Below are positions 1 through 12,720 of a DNA stretch of 64,000 bases, one piece after another. Numbering within the stretch: the stretch's first letter is position 1; the number at the start of each line of letters is the position of its first letter. The translations under genes and the position numbers were made by a program. Source of the stretch: Platycnemis pennipes (Eukaryota; Arthropoda; Insecta; Odonata; Platycnemididae). The DNA lies in contig OW121852.1 in NCBI GenBank assembly GCA_933228895.1, forward strand, positions 62,228,872-62,292,871. Direction: 5' to 3'. The notes below the pieces were generated by a model that ran no database searches, had not been told where the DNA came from, and was given only the letters and a program-made list of their open reading frames with translations.

Positions 1-1077
1 ACGTCCTGAATAGCTGTGTTACTTCATAGATTTTGTCCTCCCCTGTAAATAGATTTTCCTTCAGTAGAATACCATCGTAGTCTTGTCTCCTGATAATTTC
101 TTCCTTGCTTCTGACACCTCTGCTCATTCGGTTCCCCAAATAGCAATACTATACCACCACTTAAAGCTTGCGTTTTTTAATTAAAATATTGTACTCAGCA
201 TCTGCTCTTTCGCGAAATACCATACTCTTTGTGTCATTATCATTAACATTTTGGGCGTATCTTTTCTGTATCTTTTCTAATCTAACTGGATACACCTACT
301 GTATTTCCTCGTCAGCGAAAAGAAATTATTCACTTCAGGAAGATGCACTGACCTAAATAAGCAGAGGCCGTTGGTAATTCAATGAATTTTGGTGCATGGT
401 ATTTTATATAGTGTATTTTATATTTTTCTGTAATGGAGAAGCAGAGGAATAGTTGATATGAGCATGGAACAATGCAGGTGTGGAGTTCACGAGAACAGCG
501 TTGGAGGTCTTGCTCAAATTGCCCGGCTTCGCGTACGGAAAGTGGTCCTAATGTACGTCATGCATTGCAGACCAAAGAGATATCAAAGTTCAATTTGTGC
601 CTGTGTTGTACGATCTCACTTTATGAAGAGTGTGGCCTACATAGGCAAATGTCATACCTTATATAGACGTGATGGGATTATATATTTTACATCGCCCTCG
701 GCGATGGTGTCTACATAATTTTATGAGCAAGCGTTATAATTCTTTGCATTAATATGTGGGTAATGTTTCTTTTCACGAGGCTATTTCCCCAGAAGGACAG
801 TCCCGTTTCAATTCTCGCAGTAGATTGTAAAATCAAACTAAAATAGCGCCCGTTGTTAACGCAACGGTATTGACTCGCTATCGGGTTTTTTGGCTTTTTG
901 CATTGCCATTGGTTTTAAATTCCAATTTTTAGTTATTCGGTGCGTGGAAAAATTCTTAAGATTATGATTAAAATCACTCTACTGTTTCGTTGGAATTTCG
1001 TACTAATTTGTTTCTTTTATCGGTCGTAACAAAACATAGAGGAATCGTGTTTAGGAAATACAGTGAACTTTAAATGC

Positions 1078-1130
1078 GTGTGTGTATGTGTGTATATATA
1101 ATTGTATTTATTTATACATATGTATATATT
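1078..1130. repeat. (TG)n/(TA)n microsatellite
   Basis: GTGTGTGTATGTGTGTATAT, interrupted and imperfect. Confidence 0.85.
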
Positions 1131-1295
1131 GATAGAAAAGCTTAAGGCATTAGAGGCTTCAGGCGTTATCCTCACGATCCGTTTATTAAGAGTGACGTGA
1201 CGGAGTGGTGAATCTTGAATGAATTCTACCCTTTCTCCTCCCAGATGAGATTTCCAAAATGCTTCGTTTGAGGTCTGCATTTGGACAGCGGCCCA

Positions 1296-1314
1296 ATTCT
1301 CTCTCTCTCTCTTT
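1296..1314. repeat. (CT)n microsatellite
   Basis: About eight CT units followed by a T run. Confidence 0.85.
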
Positions 1315-2134
1315 TTAATTCCCTCGCTCATTTTCATTCGGCTTCATTTAGCTCGCAAATGACGCGCGGTCACTCCATGTCACAGTTGATCGCGCGCTTC
1401 ACGCATCTGCCGCGGAGTGGAACGTGCGTGCGGTCAAACGCACCATTTTTTTGCCGCCCGAGACAGTTTTTTCCATACTTCAAAAAGTTAAAAAAAAATA
1501 TATTTTCAGCTCTCTTGCGATGTGAGGAAACCCTTCCAAATCAGGCCTTTTATTATACTTCTAAGCGAAATTTACATCTCGTATCCCATAATTGGATCAG
1601 ATCACGCGAAAAAAAGGCTAGTCATTTTTATGCTTTCCCTCCACGGTGGGAGCGAGAAACCAACGCCATAAAAATCACTTAAGTCAAAAATTATCCAGTG
1701 GGGAAAATATGGAGGAAACTGTTCGAAGCGAAATATGAAGCTCCATACTCAGGTAATGTGTTTCCCGACCATCAAAGGAATTAGTCAGAACTCTTTTGAC
1801 ACCCAATTTTTAGAATCGTTTATTGTTCGTTGATTTCGGATCATAATATTTCTGCATAGCTTGTCGGCATCATGAGATTATATTGGCGTGGTCTGAGACC
1901 CCTGGTCTCCTTTCTTCTTCCGTTATTGAAACTGATGTTCGAATTACGATTAGAGGTTCCCCAATTGATAAGGTTATATCGCATCGTCTAACATAATGTA
2001 AAAATAGATGATTACTTCACACATACCGACAAGCGCATTCAAACGTGCATTGCATTACATCAGCCAGCCGATCAGTTTGTATCTTAAACCACCAGTTTGA
2101 TTGATCTTACCGATCTTACCCATGCATTAGTCCG

Positions 2135-2707
2135 GTTGGGTGTTTAGACACCCCAACATTATCTTTTTGCTCATAGTTTAGCTTTGGTACAAACTGATAA
2201 ACCTCATATCTTGTGCACCTTCCTAAATATATTAATAGTTTACGTTTTTTTAAAATCTGTTTTCATGATCTGTGAGCCAAGATAAATAGTTTTCCTGTAG
2301 GGGTGTTCAAACACCACACCGTACTAACGAAGGTGGTGGTACAAAACTGCTCCTTTTGGTATCTATTTATCTTTCTGTCCTGTTTCCCATATTGACGTTT
2401 TGTGTGAACATAGTCACCACTTAAGCTGTGGGATAAGTATCGAAGATGTCGTGTTTGTGCTCTGTAAATACGGTAGTGCTCATCACGCCATCTGTTCTCT
2501 ATTCCTGAAGTGTAGATTTCATTTCAGCGTACGAAGAGCTAAATGAATTACATAGTAGCTCAGAGAAAATAATAAAGAGCAGAACCACCTTTATTAAAGG
2601 TGGGGGAGTACGTATAAGAAATTATATGTGAATACTGGAAGGGTAAAAATTATAAACATTTTTTACACTTGGGGTGTTCAAACACCCTTCCGTACTAATG
2701 GTGTACC
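2135..2707. repeat. Cluster of short palindromes (GGGGTGTTCAAACACC family)
   Basis: GTTGGGTGTTTAGACACCCC at 2135, GGGGTGTTCAAACACCACAC at 2300 and GGGGTGTTCAAACACCCTTC at 2671, with ACCACCTTTATTAAAGGTGG at 2584. The copies at 2300 and 2671 share the following CCGTACTAA and a GGTGGTAC / GGTGTACC block. The sequence between the copies is not obviously repeated. Confidence 0.55.
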
Positions 2708-3427
2708 AAGAGACCACCCAAACGTAGGGTTAAGATGCATTCTGTGATGGCTGCGAAACTTGATGCTGGTATTCAATAGGAAAGCGTAGCAGAGGCAAAT
2801 ACGAAAATCCAACCAATCCCTGGAAGAAAAATTATGAAAAAAAACTTATTTTTTGTGTGAATATTTTTATCGGCTATTTGTAAAATTTCGAGGGATAATT
2901 ACATCAGGAAATGGACAAATTTATTTGCATGCATTCAATTGAGTAAAAAAGATTTCTGTTTCGTCAAATATTATAGGTGAAATCTCATTTTTTCTCTGAA
3001 TTGAGAGTATATCCTTTTTGAAATGCAAAGAGTGTTATTTTATCTAGGAGGGTAACAATTATGCATATTATGGTGATGGAAATAGATAAGTTTTTCTAAA
3101 TTTTGAATTTTTATAATTCCCACAATGAATACATTCACAAGCTTTACGTTATCAAGAGTTGTTCTCGATGGTGGCAAGTTTTTGTTGAAACCTTTATTTG
3201 AAGTGGTTCCAAGAGTTACAGTGTAAGAATGTGCCCTAGTTGTAACGTTTGGATCTGAGTATGTGAATAGCAACATATTTGTCGGCAAAGGGATTCGAGG
3301 TGAATTTCACATTCAGTCCGCGACTTTATTGAATAGTTTGACTGGAAAATACTGGCTAGGGAAGTGTCAATATTCTGTATAAATTTCGTGATGATGATAT
3401 TTAAAGCGACGCAGAATAGAAAGGGTG

Positions 3428-3535
3428 AATATTTCTGGGGATTTCCACCGGCTCAAGCACTTCATTTCCTCCTACGACGTTTCGACAAACGAATCGCCCA
3501 TCGTCTTCAGGGATCCTGGAATGCGAACAGTTTTA
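3428..3535 (+). repeat. CGTTTCG-type remnant without a second arm
   Basis: TTTCCACCGGCTCAAGCACT, TCCTCCTACGACGTTTCGAC, AACGAATCGCCCATCGTCTT, CAGGGATCCTGG. Same order as the arm of the 14.49-kb hairpin (CCACCGGGTCAA...GACGTTTCGG), so probably a related, single-arm piece. Confidence 0.45.
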
Positions 3536-5789
3536 ATCGCCCATTTCGCAGTCCGGCATGGTGAAATTTGATCCGTGTGAGTCGTGGTGCACCTATAATT
3601 CGCACACCTCAATCGGCAACCCTTTTGCTAACGCCTTGATCACGTGCCTACCCCCTTCACTAAAATTCCTCCTTACCCCTTTCAACACCCTCAACCTCTC
3701 GAGTTCTATATCCTTTATCGCGGTTTCCGGACTATCTTATGGGTTGAAAGGGTTGGTTTCATTTTCCCTCCTCTCCTCTCTCTTTGTCGCCCCCTCTCGG
3801 TCTCCTTTGAGCTCGGGGTTAGAAAGGGAGGGATGGATGCAAAGGATTGGCTCGGGCAAACTCAATTTTCATTCATGGTTCTGTTGTCGTCGTCAACGTG
3901 GGCCAACGTCCGCACATTACCAAGGCAGGTGTTGCGGAGACGTGAGGCGGGAGTTGTTTAGACCTCGAGTCGTGGAAAATTGAGTGAGGAAATGGAAAAG
4001 GAAGAAGGTACTTTTGATACTAGCGGCTTATTGAGAGGTGCCACTTTATAAATACTATTGGGGAAGGCAGTGGAATGCCCCCAAGATATATATGCAAATA
4101 TATAGTATAATGTACATACCTTTATTTAGCAGCAGCCATGATGCAGCATAGAATTCAGCTATGATAAGGGCAAGTTGGAAAATTAATCCTGGAAACTAAA
4201 GGATCAATGCCATATCCATTTTTCTGGTTATTACGAGGGAGGAATGGGTATATTATGCACAGGAGTGACTATCACAAAAGCTTCAATTAACATTAAGCAT
4301 ATCTCTACTCAAATTAAGAATAGCGGTATTGTGAGCTGTATTGGAGGCCGATATTCTCTGTAATTTATGATGAGCAGAAAGAAAGAGTTGCATATACTTT
4401 GGGATTCCAGTAAACAGAAGATGTACGGATCAAATTGATTCGCTGCAATCTTCAGGAATGGAAAGAAGACGTTAGAACAAACCAGTACATATAACCGCAT
4501 TTACTGGTACAACGTGCAAAAATCAACATTTTTTCTACTCTCTGGCAATATGTGATGATCCTTCTTGATCTTAATTTTTAATCGATAAATTTCTCTGTCT
4601 TGATTTTTATTCTTAAGCTATATTTGATTGAATGAAAACGAATAGATAACCTTATGGTAGCGTTCCATAAGATAAACTATTCTATTAACACTAGCTTCAC
4701 CACACATCTGCATCATCAGGTAAAAAAAGATAGAAGTAGTACTTAATTATACCTGATGTATACCTAGACGATGGTAATGTAATGAAACAAGTCGACTATT
4801 CTTCTTTGTATTTAACATGTAAATTCTCTAAATCTCGGCCTCAAATATTAACTTTGTATTTTTGATGGTTTGTTAGTTGGTAGTAAATATGTTGACTGAT
4901 CTGAAGGATCCAATATACTGGCAGCATATTGAAGGATAGGCCTAATGATTGGAAAGCAACGCATTTCCTTTCATTGTGAACGTCTTCTCGGTTTTGTATG
5001 ACCTTATATTCCCTCCACTATCGACCTCAGTAGCCACGGGCATGCCCGAAGTGCTTTTATGTACCTTCACGTCCTCAGGCAGCCTTAAAACCTTCTTAAA
5101 AAAGAAAATGAATGGGCGGGGTGTATTAAGAGTGATCCCCTTCACCGTCGCCGGCAATGGTCGCCGTCACCACGTGTCTCTGATGACCGCCTAATGTATG
5201 CACACGGGCTCTTGTTCCGACGACTCTAATTTTCTCATGTCGTCCACGTCGACCCTTGTCAGTCAGTCCTCTCCTCGGCATTCGCGGCTGGTCCAATCCC
5301 AGCAACGATATGTGCGTGTGTGTGTGTACATATATATGTGCGTGTGTGTGTATATCGTCTTCTCTTCCCATCAGTATGCTTCCTTCGTGCTCTCTGCTTC
5401 TTCCGGGCGCTCGTGGCTTCGTCATTGCCGCGAGGACTTCTTACTCATCCACCTCGTCGTACTCAAAGTGCCCTACATTCGCTTTTCTTATCGTTCCAGT
5501 CACCACTTGGAATCTTTTTCGCGGGTTGAGTCGATGTCATGTGAAATTTTTGCGTGTGAAACATGAGCACGACAAAATGTTTTGATCAATGATTATATAC
5601 GAACGATATTGTTAGAAAGTCCCTTTTACCTGATGCCCTACTTGTTAAATGATATGTTGGAGTTTAAGTATTCAGAAATGGATCGAAAATTCACGTCTAA
5701 CATTTTCCACAAAATAAAGGAATTTCACCTCTCAGTTGCGAGTTGCAAGTTTTAATCCTCTTTCAGCATGGTAGGTAGAGCATGTGTGA
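3536..5789. other. Noncoding stretch, nothing recognised
   Basis: GC-richer patches at 3560-3970 and 5150-5560 create overlapping open frames on both strands. No motif, repeat or splice evidence. Confidence 0.45.
5309..5354. repeat. (TG)n microsatellite, two blocks
   Basis: GTGCGTGTGTGTGTGTACAT then ATGTGCGTGTGTGTGTATAT, about 46 bases in all. Confidence 0.85.
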
Positions 5790-5845
5790 AGTTTCACCCC
5801 CTGCCGCATACCTTTATAGTGGCTTGACAGTACTATGTGAATTTA
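5790..5845 (-). repeat. LINE tail-family fragment
   Basis: Reads TTTCACCCCCTGCCGCATAC, then CTTTATAGTGGCTTGACAG, close to the 30.5-kb tail, but decayed before the GTAGAT repeats. Confidence 0.65.
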
Positions 5846-5949
5846 TATGTAAGTAGTTCATGCACGCATTTGTATTTTTGCGGGCATACAAGATAGTAGC
5901 CATAGAAGTAATTCTATTTTGATTTGAGGTTCATGCCTGGTATGGTTTA

Positions 5950-6006
5950 ACAGGGGTGTGTCACACACCCCCTTTCTGCAGCGTGCAGAGTATTACGTAG
6001 ACGCAG
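5950..6006 (-). repeat. LINE tail-family fragment
   Basis: ACACCCCCTTTCTGCAGCG followed by GTATTACGTAGACGCAG-like sequence; a diverged copy of the 3' tail lying about 150 bp from the previous one in the same orientation. Confidence 0.5.
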
Positions 6007-6027
6007 TTTAAATTTTTTTGCATCGGC

Positions 6028-6085
6028 CACGATAGTAGGCCGCTAACGCGCCGAAATGAAAACCTTAAGGACTTGGGTTCGAATC
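6028..6085 (+). repeat. tRNA-like SINE head, family unclear
   Basis: GTAGGCCGCTAACGCGCCGA then GACTTGGGTTCGAATCTTGC. Box-A-like and box-B-like spacing; no cloverleaf stems. Confidence 0.4.
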
Positions 6086-6894
6086 TTGCCTTAGATACTT
6101 ATGTAGTTTTTATTGGGATTGACTTAGGTTAGACAGTGCGATATGGACGCGCATGTTGAACGTGTTGGAGACGATACTGTTATTCGTCACTGGTTGTTCT
6201 TTTTTGCAATGGAATAATGAGTAACCTTTTGCAAGGTCATTGAGTGCAAGGACACGTCTCACCACACTGTGGAATAATCATAACCATGCCCCCCTTTTCT
6301 TCTATTTCTTCCTTTTTCTGGTCCCTTGAAAACCTCTCCCTCTCTGTCTCCAACTCCTCCATGAACTTAGCCTCCAGTATATTACCGCTACATCACCCTC
6401 CCCATGCTCGTGATAAATGATTTTCATAAAAAAATGAGTAATGTAAAATTCCACTAGGTCAATCCTTGATACAGTCAGATTTATCTGTTTTGATTGTTTT
6501 CACTAATTTATAATGTAGCCTCGAGGCTAATACCCATTATTCGTTTCGTCTTATCACCTATCAGATATTTACGATACCTGTTTTTTATATTTGATGCTAA
6601 CTTTCGCTTACCCTCACCTGTTTTGGGAACATATCGGAAGCTGAATAAAATCTAAAATAGAACGATTTTCTTCCCTTATTGTGAAAAATCAAGAATGTAA
6701 TAAGTGTGGAAAATGCAAAAGATATCCTTGATCAGTGGATGTGCCGACGAAAACACGGAGGAAATAACGGATTCATTTTCAGGTGATAAAAAAGTAGTAA
6801 TGTTCGTAGTGTGGTGAAAACATCGCCCTATCGATTTGCGCCAGGCTGCGCAAAAAAATATCACCGGCGGTCAAAAAAAAAATCTCCCTTAAAT

Positions 6895-7132
6895 ATTCAC
6901 CGTCGAGCGTTCGTTGTTTAAAAAAATGGCGGTGGAAGTTTGCTTTTGAAGTTGAAGGGTATTCCGAGTCCTTTATTCCTCCTTCGTCCTCGAGCGTGCT
7001 TCGATGCACGCGCACGAAGTCTGGGTGCGAGGTCAAAGTTGAACTTTCGCCTTGATCGCTACCGCTCTCCTGTTCTGTACTAACGAAGGCGCATGTGTCG
7101 TCTCTTTTATTACTGCAGCACTTTCCAAACAC
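6895..7132 (-). other. Exon-like open stretch, no ATG
   Basis: Minus-strand frame CCSNKRDDTCAFVSTEQESG, SDQGESSTLTSHPDF, TLEDEGGIKDSEYPSTSK reads like a soluble, charged protein and has no ATG at its start (first codon GTG). A donor-like GACG/GTGAAT lies at about 6897-6906 on the minus strand. No convincing polypyrimidine-AG acceptor was found on the other side. Unassigned; listed as a candidate internal exon only. Confidence 0.2.
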
Positions 7133-7249
7133 ACACTACTGCGGAACACAATGTTACCTGAACGCATCAGACCCTCGGTAATTTAATCCGTGCGTGAACG
7201 AAGCGCAGATTCTCTTAGATAAATGAATAGTCCCCGGGGTAACTTTATG

Positions 7250-7432
7250 TTACCATCATCATCAGCGTTGGTGAACAATCCTCAGATTGGTTTGACGGAG
7301 CTCTCCACCAGAGTCTCATATCACCTAACCTCTTCTTACATGATTCTTCTCTCGCTATTCATCATTCGCTTATTTACCCATCTATCTCATTGAAGGCCTT
7401 CCTTTGTCTCTTCCGTTTTCTATTATCGTAAC
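7250..7432 (-). repeat. RTE-like LINE 3' end (CATCATCATC family)
   Basis: CATCATCATCAGCG, AACAATCCTCAGATTGGTTT, GACGGAGCTCTCCACCAGAG, CACCTAACCTCTTCTTACAT. Complement of the 3' end shown at 49.29-49.60 kb, with the (ATG)n terminal tract at its left edge. Confidence 0.6.
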
Positions 7433-8685
7433 CTTATGTCCTCAGGCCATATTAGAAAGAGAAATACGGCGACTTAATGATTCCACGGCTTAAAACACAC
7501 CATGTTTACGACTTAAAACGTCATATTTGGGAAAAGTGCTGATTAGAAACCATAGAATTTCAATTTCCTAAAGCAAACATTGATGCTTACAAACATTTTT
7601 ATAATAATAGTGATAGTTATTATGTTGCACCGAAAATTTATATTCATTTACCTCCTCGTGAAAAACAAAGGTATTGTTTAAAAAGCAATTGAGAGATTGG
7701 TTTTTCATGCAAAACTATGTTGAAATATCTTCCAAAAGTATTCTTTAAGTCTAAAAGTATGTTGAGGATTCTATTGTCAATTTTCACTTCTTCGCATGAC
7801 TCTCTGGTTTTATTTGGTTCTAAATTGATTAGCTGTATTTGTTCCTACTGTAATTTTCTGTGTGCTGAGATGATAGTATATTTATAACAAGCTAGTACAA
7901 CCTTTTTATGTTAAATAGGCATTTTTATATGCTTGATTATGTATACATGTATATAACTAAGATTCAAGGAATGGCAACCCCCAAAAGGCAAATGTTTCTT
8001 CTAATAAGTTGCCTAATTTCCCACTTTTACTATTGCATTTTTCCATCAGCTCTTGTAGTGGATTAAATGTTTTTATCAGTATAATTTTCTGCTAAAAATG
8101 ACGTTATATTCAGATACTGGGGACGTGTGTTTGTAAATCTCCAGTGGAATTATTCAGCAGGGCTTCTGTATCTAACGGAAAAAGAATATTTCGATAAGCC
8201 AGAAAATGGATGCGTTTGAGTTTTTCAGATACTTGTATAGAATTAGAAGGTGGTTGGCAAATTGACTTGGTAGAATTTCGATGTAGTGAGTTGAGCACAC
8301 TATTTCGTAATGTTCACGCCTTTATTTCATACTATCAGGCTATGATAATTATATGGCCGGATTTCGCTCGACACTTGCTCCATTCCCTGAATGACTCTTA
8401 CTTGATCCTAAATACCTACCTATTATTAATGACACAAATGACCTTATTTGTCAATTCCTTCCACCATTAGTGCTTGCAGCCTTTGCGGTACGTAGGGTAA
8501 CGTGCCCCTAGTACCGAGGCCTGCAACTGGTGAATCTAATGGCACCTGCGTTTGCTAAATGGCGTAAATTATCCTAGATGTAGGTCGTCTCCCTCGAATA
8601 ACTACTTTTAGCGCTAGAAAGGTTCTCGCGGATCTGAAGAAAATATGAGTGCTCATGAAAACATACCCTGCCCGACGTAAACCAT

Positions 8686-8847
8686 GGGCTCAAGTCTTGA
8701 ATCTTTCGTTACGCTATAACGAATGAAATTTGTCGTTATGATAACGTCATTCGTTTATCCACGTTGACAACAAAATATGACGTTTTCGTTGGTAACGCAA
8801 ACGTCAATATTTATTCGGTGAATAATGAAAGATTCAAGACTCGGGCC
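8686..8847. mobile_element. 162-bp element with ~24-bp terminal inverted repeats
   Basis: Left end GGGCTCAAGTCTTGAATCTT, right end (complement) GGCCCGAGTCTTGAATCTTT. The interior holds smaller inverted blocks of ATAACGAATG / CGTTATGATAACG type. No clear target duplication, so the superfamily is unassigned. Confidence 0.6.
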
Positions 8848-8975
8848 ACATGTATCTAGTGTAACGAAACGATTTTGACGTGTGTAACTATCATTTGCAT
8901 GCGAAGTATCCTTGATAGGTCGAGAAGGTTTACGCTTACGTTTCCGTCGCTTGATTCGAGATATTTTTCTGTGGG

Positions 8976-9563
8976 ATGATGGGCTTCCTCTACACCGGGA
9001 GTACGACAATCGAAAATCCATTCCTAGGTGGCGAGAAAGATGACTCCATATTAATATTTTTCCACTTTTCGTTCCGGGGAAGCAACGATCACCCGAGCCC
9101 TAAAACACTTACGAGTGTTCTCGGAAGGTCATCCGCTCGACTTCTTTCCCATTCTCCGCGTTTCCGTGCTGGGACAAAGGGATTGAATGGGAAAAAAATA
9201 CATTTCCCTTCGTTTTTGCCTGCTCGGACTCGGACGACACCCGATTCCGATGAAAACATAATAAAGGCCGATCGCTCAGTTCCCGAATCGCCTCCCCTTG
9301 GATGGCTTCGATGCCATTTTGTTTCCCTTTCATGCGCTCGGGAGCTGTCGTGCGAGGAGGACAAAATGCGAGCCGGCTTTCCAACTCCCCACTGTTACGA
9401 TTCATACGTGCCTTACTTTAACTGTCAGAACTCGGTCGTCCGAAATTCCTCCTGTGCTTTGGGAAAGGGTCGTCCGTTTAGCGGGACAGGAATCGTACTG
9501 GTCGCTTGGGATTTTGAACCCTTCCATTGCTTTATTGGCATCTGGAAGCAGGGTATCGTGTAG
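8976..9563 (+). CDS. Unassigned ORF, 195 codons, ATG start
   Basis: ATG at 8976 to TAG at 9561-9563. Residues are Ser, Arg, Pro and Phe-rich, for example MMGFLYTGSTTIENPFLGGE and SSARLLSHSPRFRAGTKGL. Both other-strand frames are also open over parts of it. The region is GC- and CpG-richer than its surroundings. No family recognised; I favour a chance frame or a noncoding CpG-rich tract. Confidence 0.18.
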   Translation: MMGFLYTGSTTIENPFLGGEKDDSILIFFHFSFRGSNDHPSPKTLTSVLGRSSARLLSHSPRFRAGTKGLNGKKIHFPSFLPARTRTTPDSDENIIKADRSVPESPPLGWLRCHFVSLSCARELSCEEDKMRAGFPTPHCYDSYVPYFNCQNSVVRNSSCALGKGRPFSGTGIVLVAWDFEPFHCFIGIWKQGIV

Positions 9564-10044
9564 GTACGTAGCCGGGAAATCAACGCCTCTTTCCAAGAGT
9601 GTAGTAACGTCGTTCTTTCCTTGAACATTTAGTGGTCATAACAATTTCCCACGCCCTTCCTCTTTATAAAATAAATTTCCTTTAAAATGATCATGCAACC
9701 GCGCACACTTTGCCTACTAATGCAGATTAATAAAAGAAACATTATACTAAGGTGATGGATTTTTCAGGGTTTGGGCATGCCTATATGTACCCTTAACGTG
9801 GTTAATAAATTTTGACAGTATTTCTCAAATGTGTCCAGTCATTTTAGATGAAAATTAGAATTTTTAGTTTGTGTCCTGTACGATATTCATCTCATAAGGT
9901 AGGTAGTATGTATATGTGAACGTTACTGTATATCCGTGCTATACATCTGGTGAAACTAACCCCGTCACAGACCCTCAAGTTAACATGCAAATTATTCAGT
10001 TAATATAGACCCAATAGATAGTACCCAATGGAAAGGTTTCATCA

Positions 10045-10175
10045 ACACCAGCGCTCGTCCTAAGATTATTTTGACGCAGTTCTCCACTTTAAACGTTCTA
10101 TTGGCTCACCTCTTTAAATTCTCTTATTTTTCACAATCTTTTCAACTTTTCCATACAAATCATCCCTGCCTTTCC
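10045..10175 (-). repeat. RTE-like LINE 3' end, diverged
   Basis: CTCGTCCTAAGATTATTTTG, ACGCAGTTCTCCACTTTAAA, TATTGGCTCACCTCTTTAAA. Same order of motifs as the 15.53-kb copy. Confidence 0.5.
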
Positions 10176-11857
10176 ATGTAGAATAACAGTTTCACAGAAT
10201 CACAGTTTCTGCTCAGGAACGATAAAATTCAATGAATTGTGCTTTTAATGACAATTTTTCTTCAGCTAAAGATTGGAACTCATAGTTGTCTCTGTGTTAT
10301 ACCTAGTTCTATCTGTACCAGTATATCTAAAATTTATTTCCTGTGGGGTAAAGTAATTAGTGCATGTATGTTTTCTATAATGCTCCTAATATCTTTCGTC
10401 CAATTACATATAATATCAATGTTATCTTTCCTGATAGAATATCTTCAAGAATATTAAATCATTACTTAATATATAAACCACAAACCTTGTGGTTTCAGTA
10501 TTGTTTAATGCTTACGCTTTCTAAGCTCTTTCGAGAAATTTGGATCAAGCAATGAAACGAACCCAGTACATTAATTTTATGCTACTATGAATTAACTACC
10601 TTTATCTTCTTAGCAATAGTTCTTTTGGGAAGCTACTCAGTGCTTTAGACGGGTTTTCAAAAGTTCATAGAAGGGATAAACTTAAGACACAGTAATAAGC
10701 GTCGTGTGGTTGGTGCCATTAAAAGAAATATTATTTATCTACCATAAACGTTGTCCAATGAGATGTTTATTTTCGATTTGGGGATGCAAAAATAGTGACA
10801 GGAATAAAGTCCGATGAATAAGGGGCTGAGAAACAACAGGAATGTTTTCCTTTTCAAAAAAACTCATTAATCGAGAGTGCTGTGCGGCAAGGTTTATTGT
10901 CATGATGCAGCATCCAGGTGTTCGCGACGCCTGGGCTCAGGCGGGAAAACCCTTCACCGCAGCGTTTATCGTTCCACGTGGCAACAATAGACAATAAATG
11001 TTAAGAAGTGTTGAATGTGGTGGGGGATAAGAGAGGATAGAGCGGAAGAAGAAATGAAGAGTTGCGAAGGAATATAGGCATGGAGGAGAATTGATAAAGT
11101 GCGATGAACGAGGGGGACGAATAAAGAAGTATTAAACATGGTTGGGGAGAAGAAAATACTAGAAAATGAAGAGTATTCATGATAAAGATAAATAAACTGG
11201 TTCTATTTTCATACTCTAGTTTTAACTACAACACCGACTATGGTTTTAGCATTTGTACTAGAGCCATTTTCAAGTTCTAGTGTACTATACCATAGGTACA
11301 GTGTGCAAATAGCATAAGTTTCTTTGCATTTATCATTAATACAAAATATTTTCACGGAGTGACGCTTTATGCAAATAAATAGAAATTAAAGCAGTCTGAA
11401 GGAACATGTTCTTACGGACAGTGGGACGTAATGGAGGTTACTGTGAATAGTAATGGTAGGTGGGTAATGGTAATAATATGCTGACTTGAGGAGAGAAATA
11501 ACGTAGGAAGGGAACCAAAAGATGAATGAACATTGCCTAGGAACTGCCCATCAAAACCTACGCTAACCGATTGGAAAAATATCAATCAATCAATATCAAT
11601 GAGCTCTTTATTTGACCATCTGTATGATAGAATCCTTTCAGAGTTTCTGCATTAACAGATATATGATTAGTCCCATTCCTTGATTCAATTTTTATGGCTA
11701 AAATGTTCGATTTCCATGACCTACCAGTGTTTATGCGAATTTTCTTCATTAAAATTGTTGTCTTTCATTAAACCACGATTTTAATGACCAGTTATGCCTA
11801 AATAACCCAAAATAATTTAATTTACAGACTTCAGGTAAACATAATATATCTTTATCT

Positions 11858-11914
11858 TTCGCCCCCTACCACACATCATTTTGGTGGCTCGCAGGGTATT
11901 AAGAAGATGTACAG
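11858..11914 (-). repeat. LINE tail-family fragment
   Basis: CCCCCTACCACACATCATTT, then TGGTGGCTCGCAGGGTATTA and a degraded GTAGAT repeat. Confidence 0.7.
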
Positions 11915-12720
11915 GTAAATTTATATGATGCTTGCGTGTAGTTTTATTGAATGTTTTCCTGCTTGCTGTGCAAAAAGTGAACTGTTGGTGTCAGTCCCGC
12001 ATTATATTACAAATAGAATGTCATTGAGAGTGCGGAATCAGTTCGAGGAATCGTCCGTGGAAGTCCGTGGCGTAGTAAATTGCGAGAGCGATTGCTAGAC
12101 AGCTTTACATGCTACTAGCATCAGCGGCAATATCGCATCAAATAACTGTAGTACCGGCATTATACCATACTTTCAAGATGGATCAAATAGCATGTAAATG
12201 GACATGAGTGGAGCAACTATTACCAGCACTAAAAAATATATATTTCTGAACACATTAGTGGCACCTCTAGTTCTGTATGCCTATCTTGCACAGCCAACTC
12301 CTCATGACTATGGGCAAGTTTACGGGATTAGGGCCTCTCTCTCATGAGGGAAAATAAAGCTTCCACGTGATTCATCGCCAGACTCGTCATTATTGCACTT
12401 GATGCACCCCAGAACATTTAAACGCAAGCAAAAAAAAACCACCTCTCTCAGTCGTTAGAAGCATATTTAATCGTCAGAAACATGGTAGCAGTTCTTTGCC
12501 GTCTTGCCTGCGTCATCTAGTCGGAAAATTTCACGAATACGGGCTCCATATTAGAACATGTTCCAATTTGGACGCAAACGTTCACACATCTGCGCAATTT
12601 TTCCTCGAAAGTCGATGTTGCACACGGGCTTCAATTTTTCTTGCAATTGATGCGCGATTTCAATGACCGTATATAACGGCGTTACTAGAATGTTCTGGTA
12701 CTATTAGTACCTGAAGGTAA

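Larger units (their letters stand above)
1..2134. other. Noncoding stretch, nothing recognised
   Basis: AT-rich with two microsatellites. Frames at 458-718 and 1281-1682 overlap other frames or start at weak codons and show no family features. Confidence 0.5.

Noticed and set aside
5126..5585. Four or more overlapping open frames on both strands
   Set aside because: They mirror one another across a GC-richer patch with a TG microsatellite inside; no family features.
10912..10934. CCAGGTGTTCGCGACGCCTGG imperfect palindrome
   Set aside because: Single, short and without context; such palindromes occur by chance.
10985..11170. Purine-rich stretch resembling a LINE C-terminus
   Set aside because: No recognisable motif or tail in any frame.
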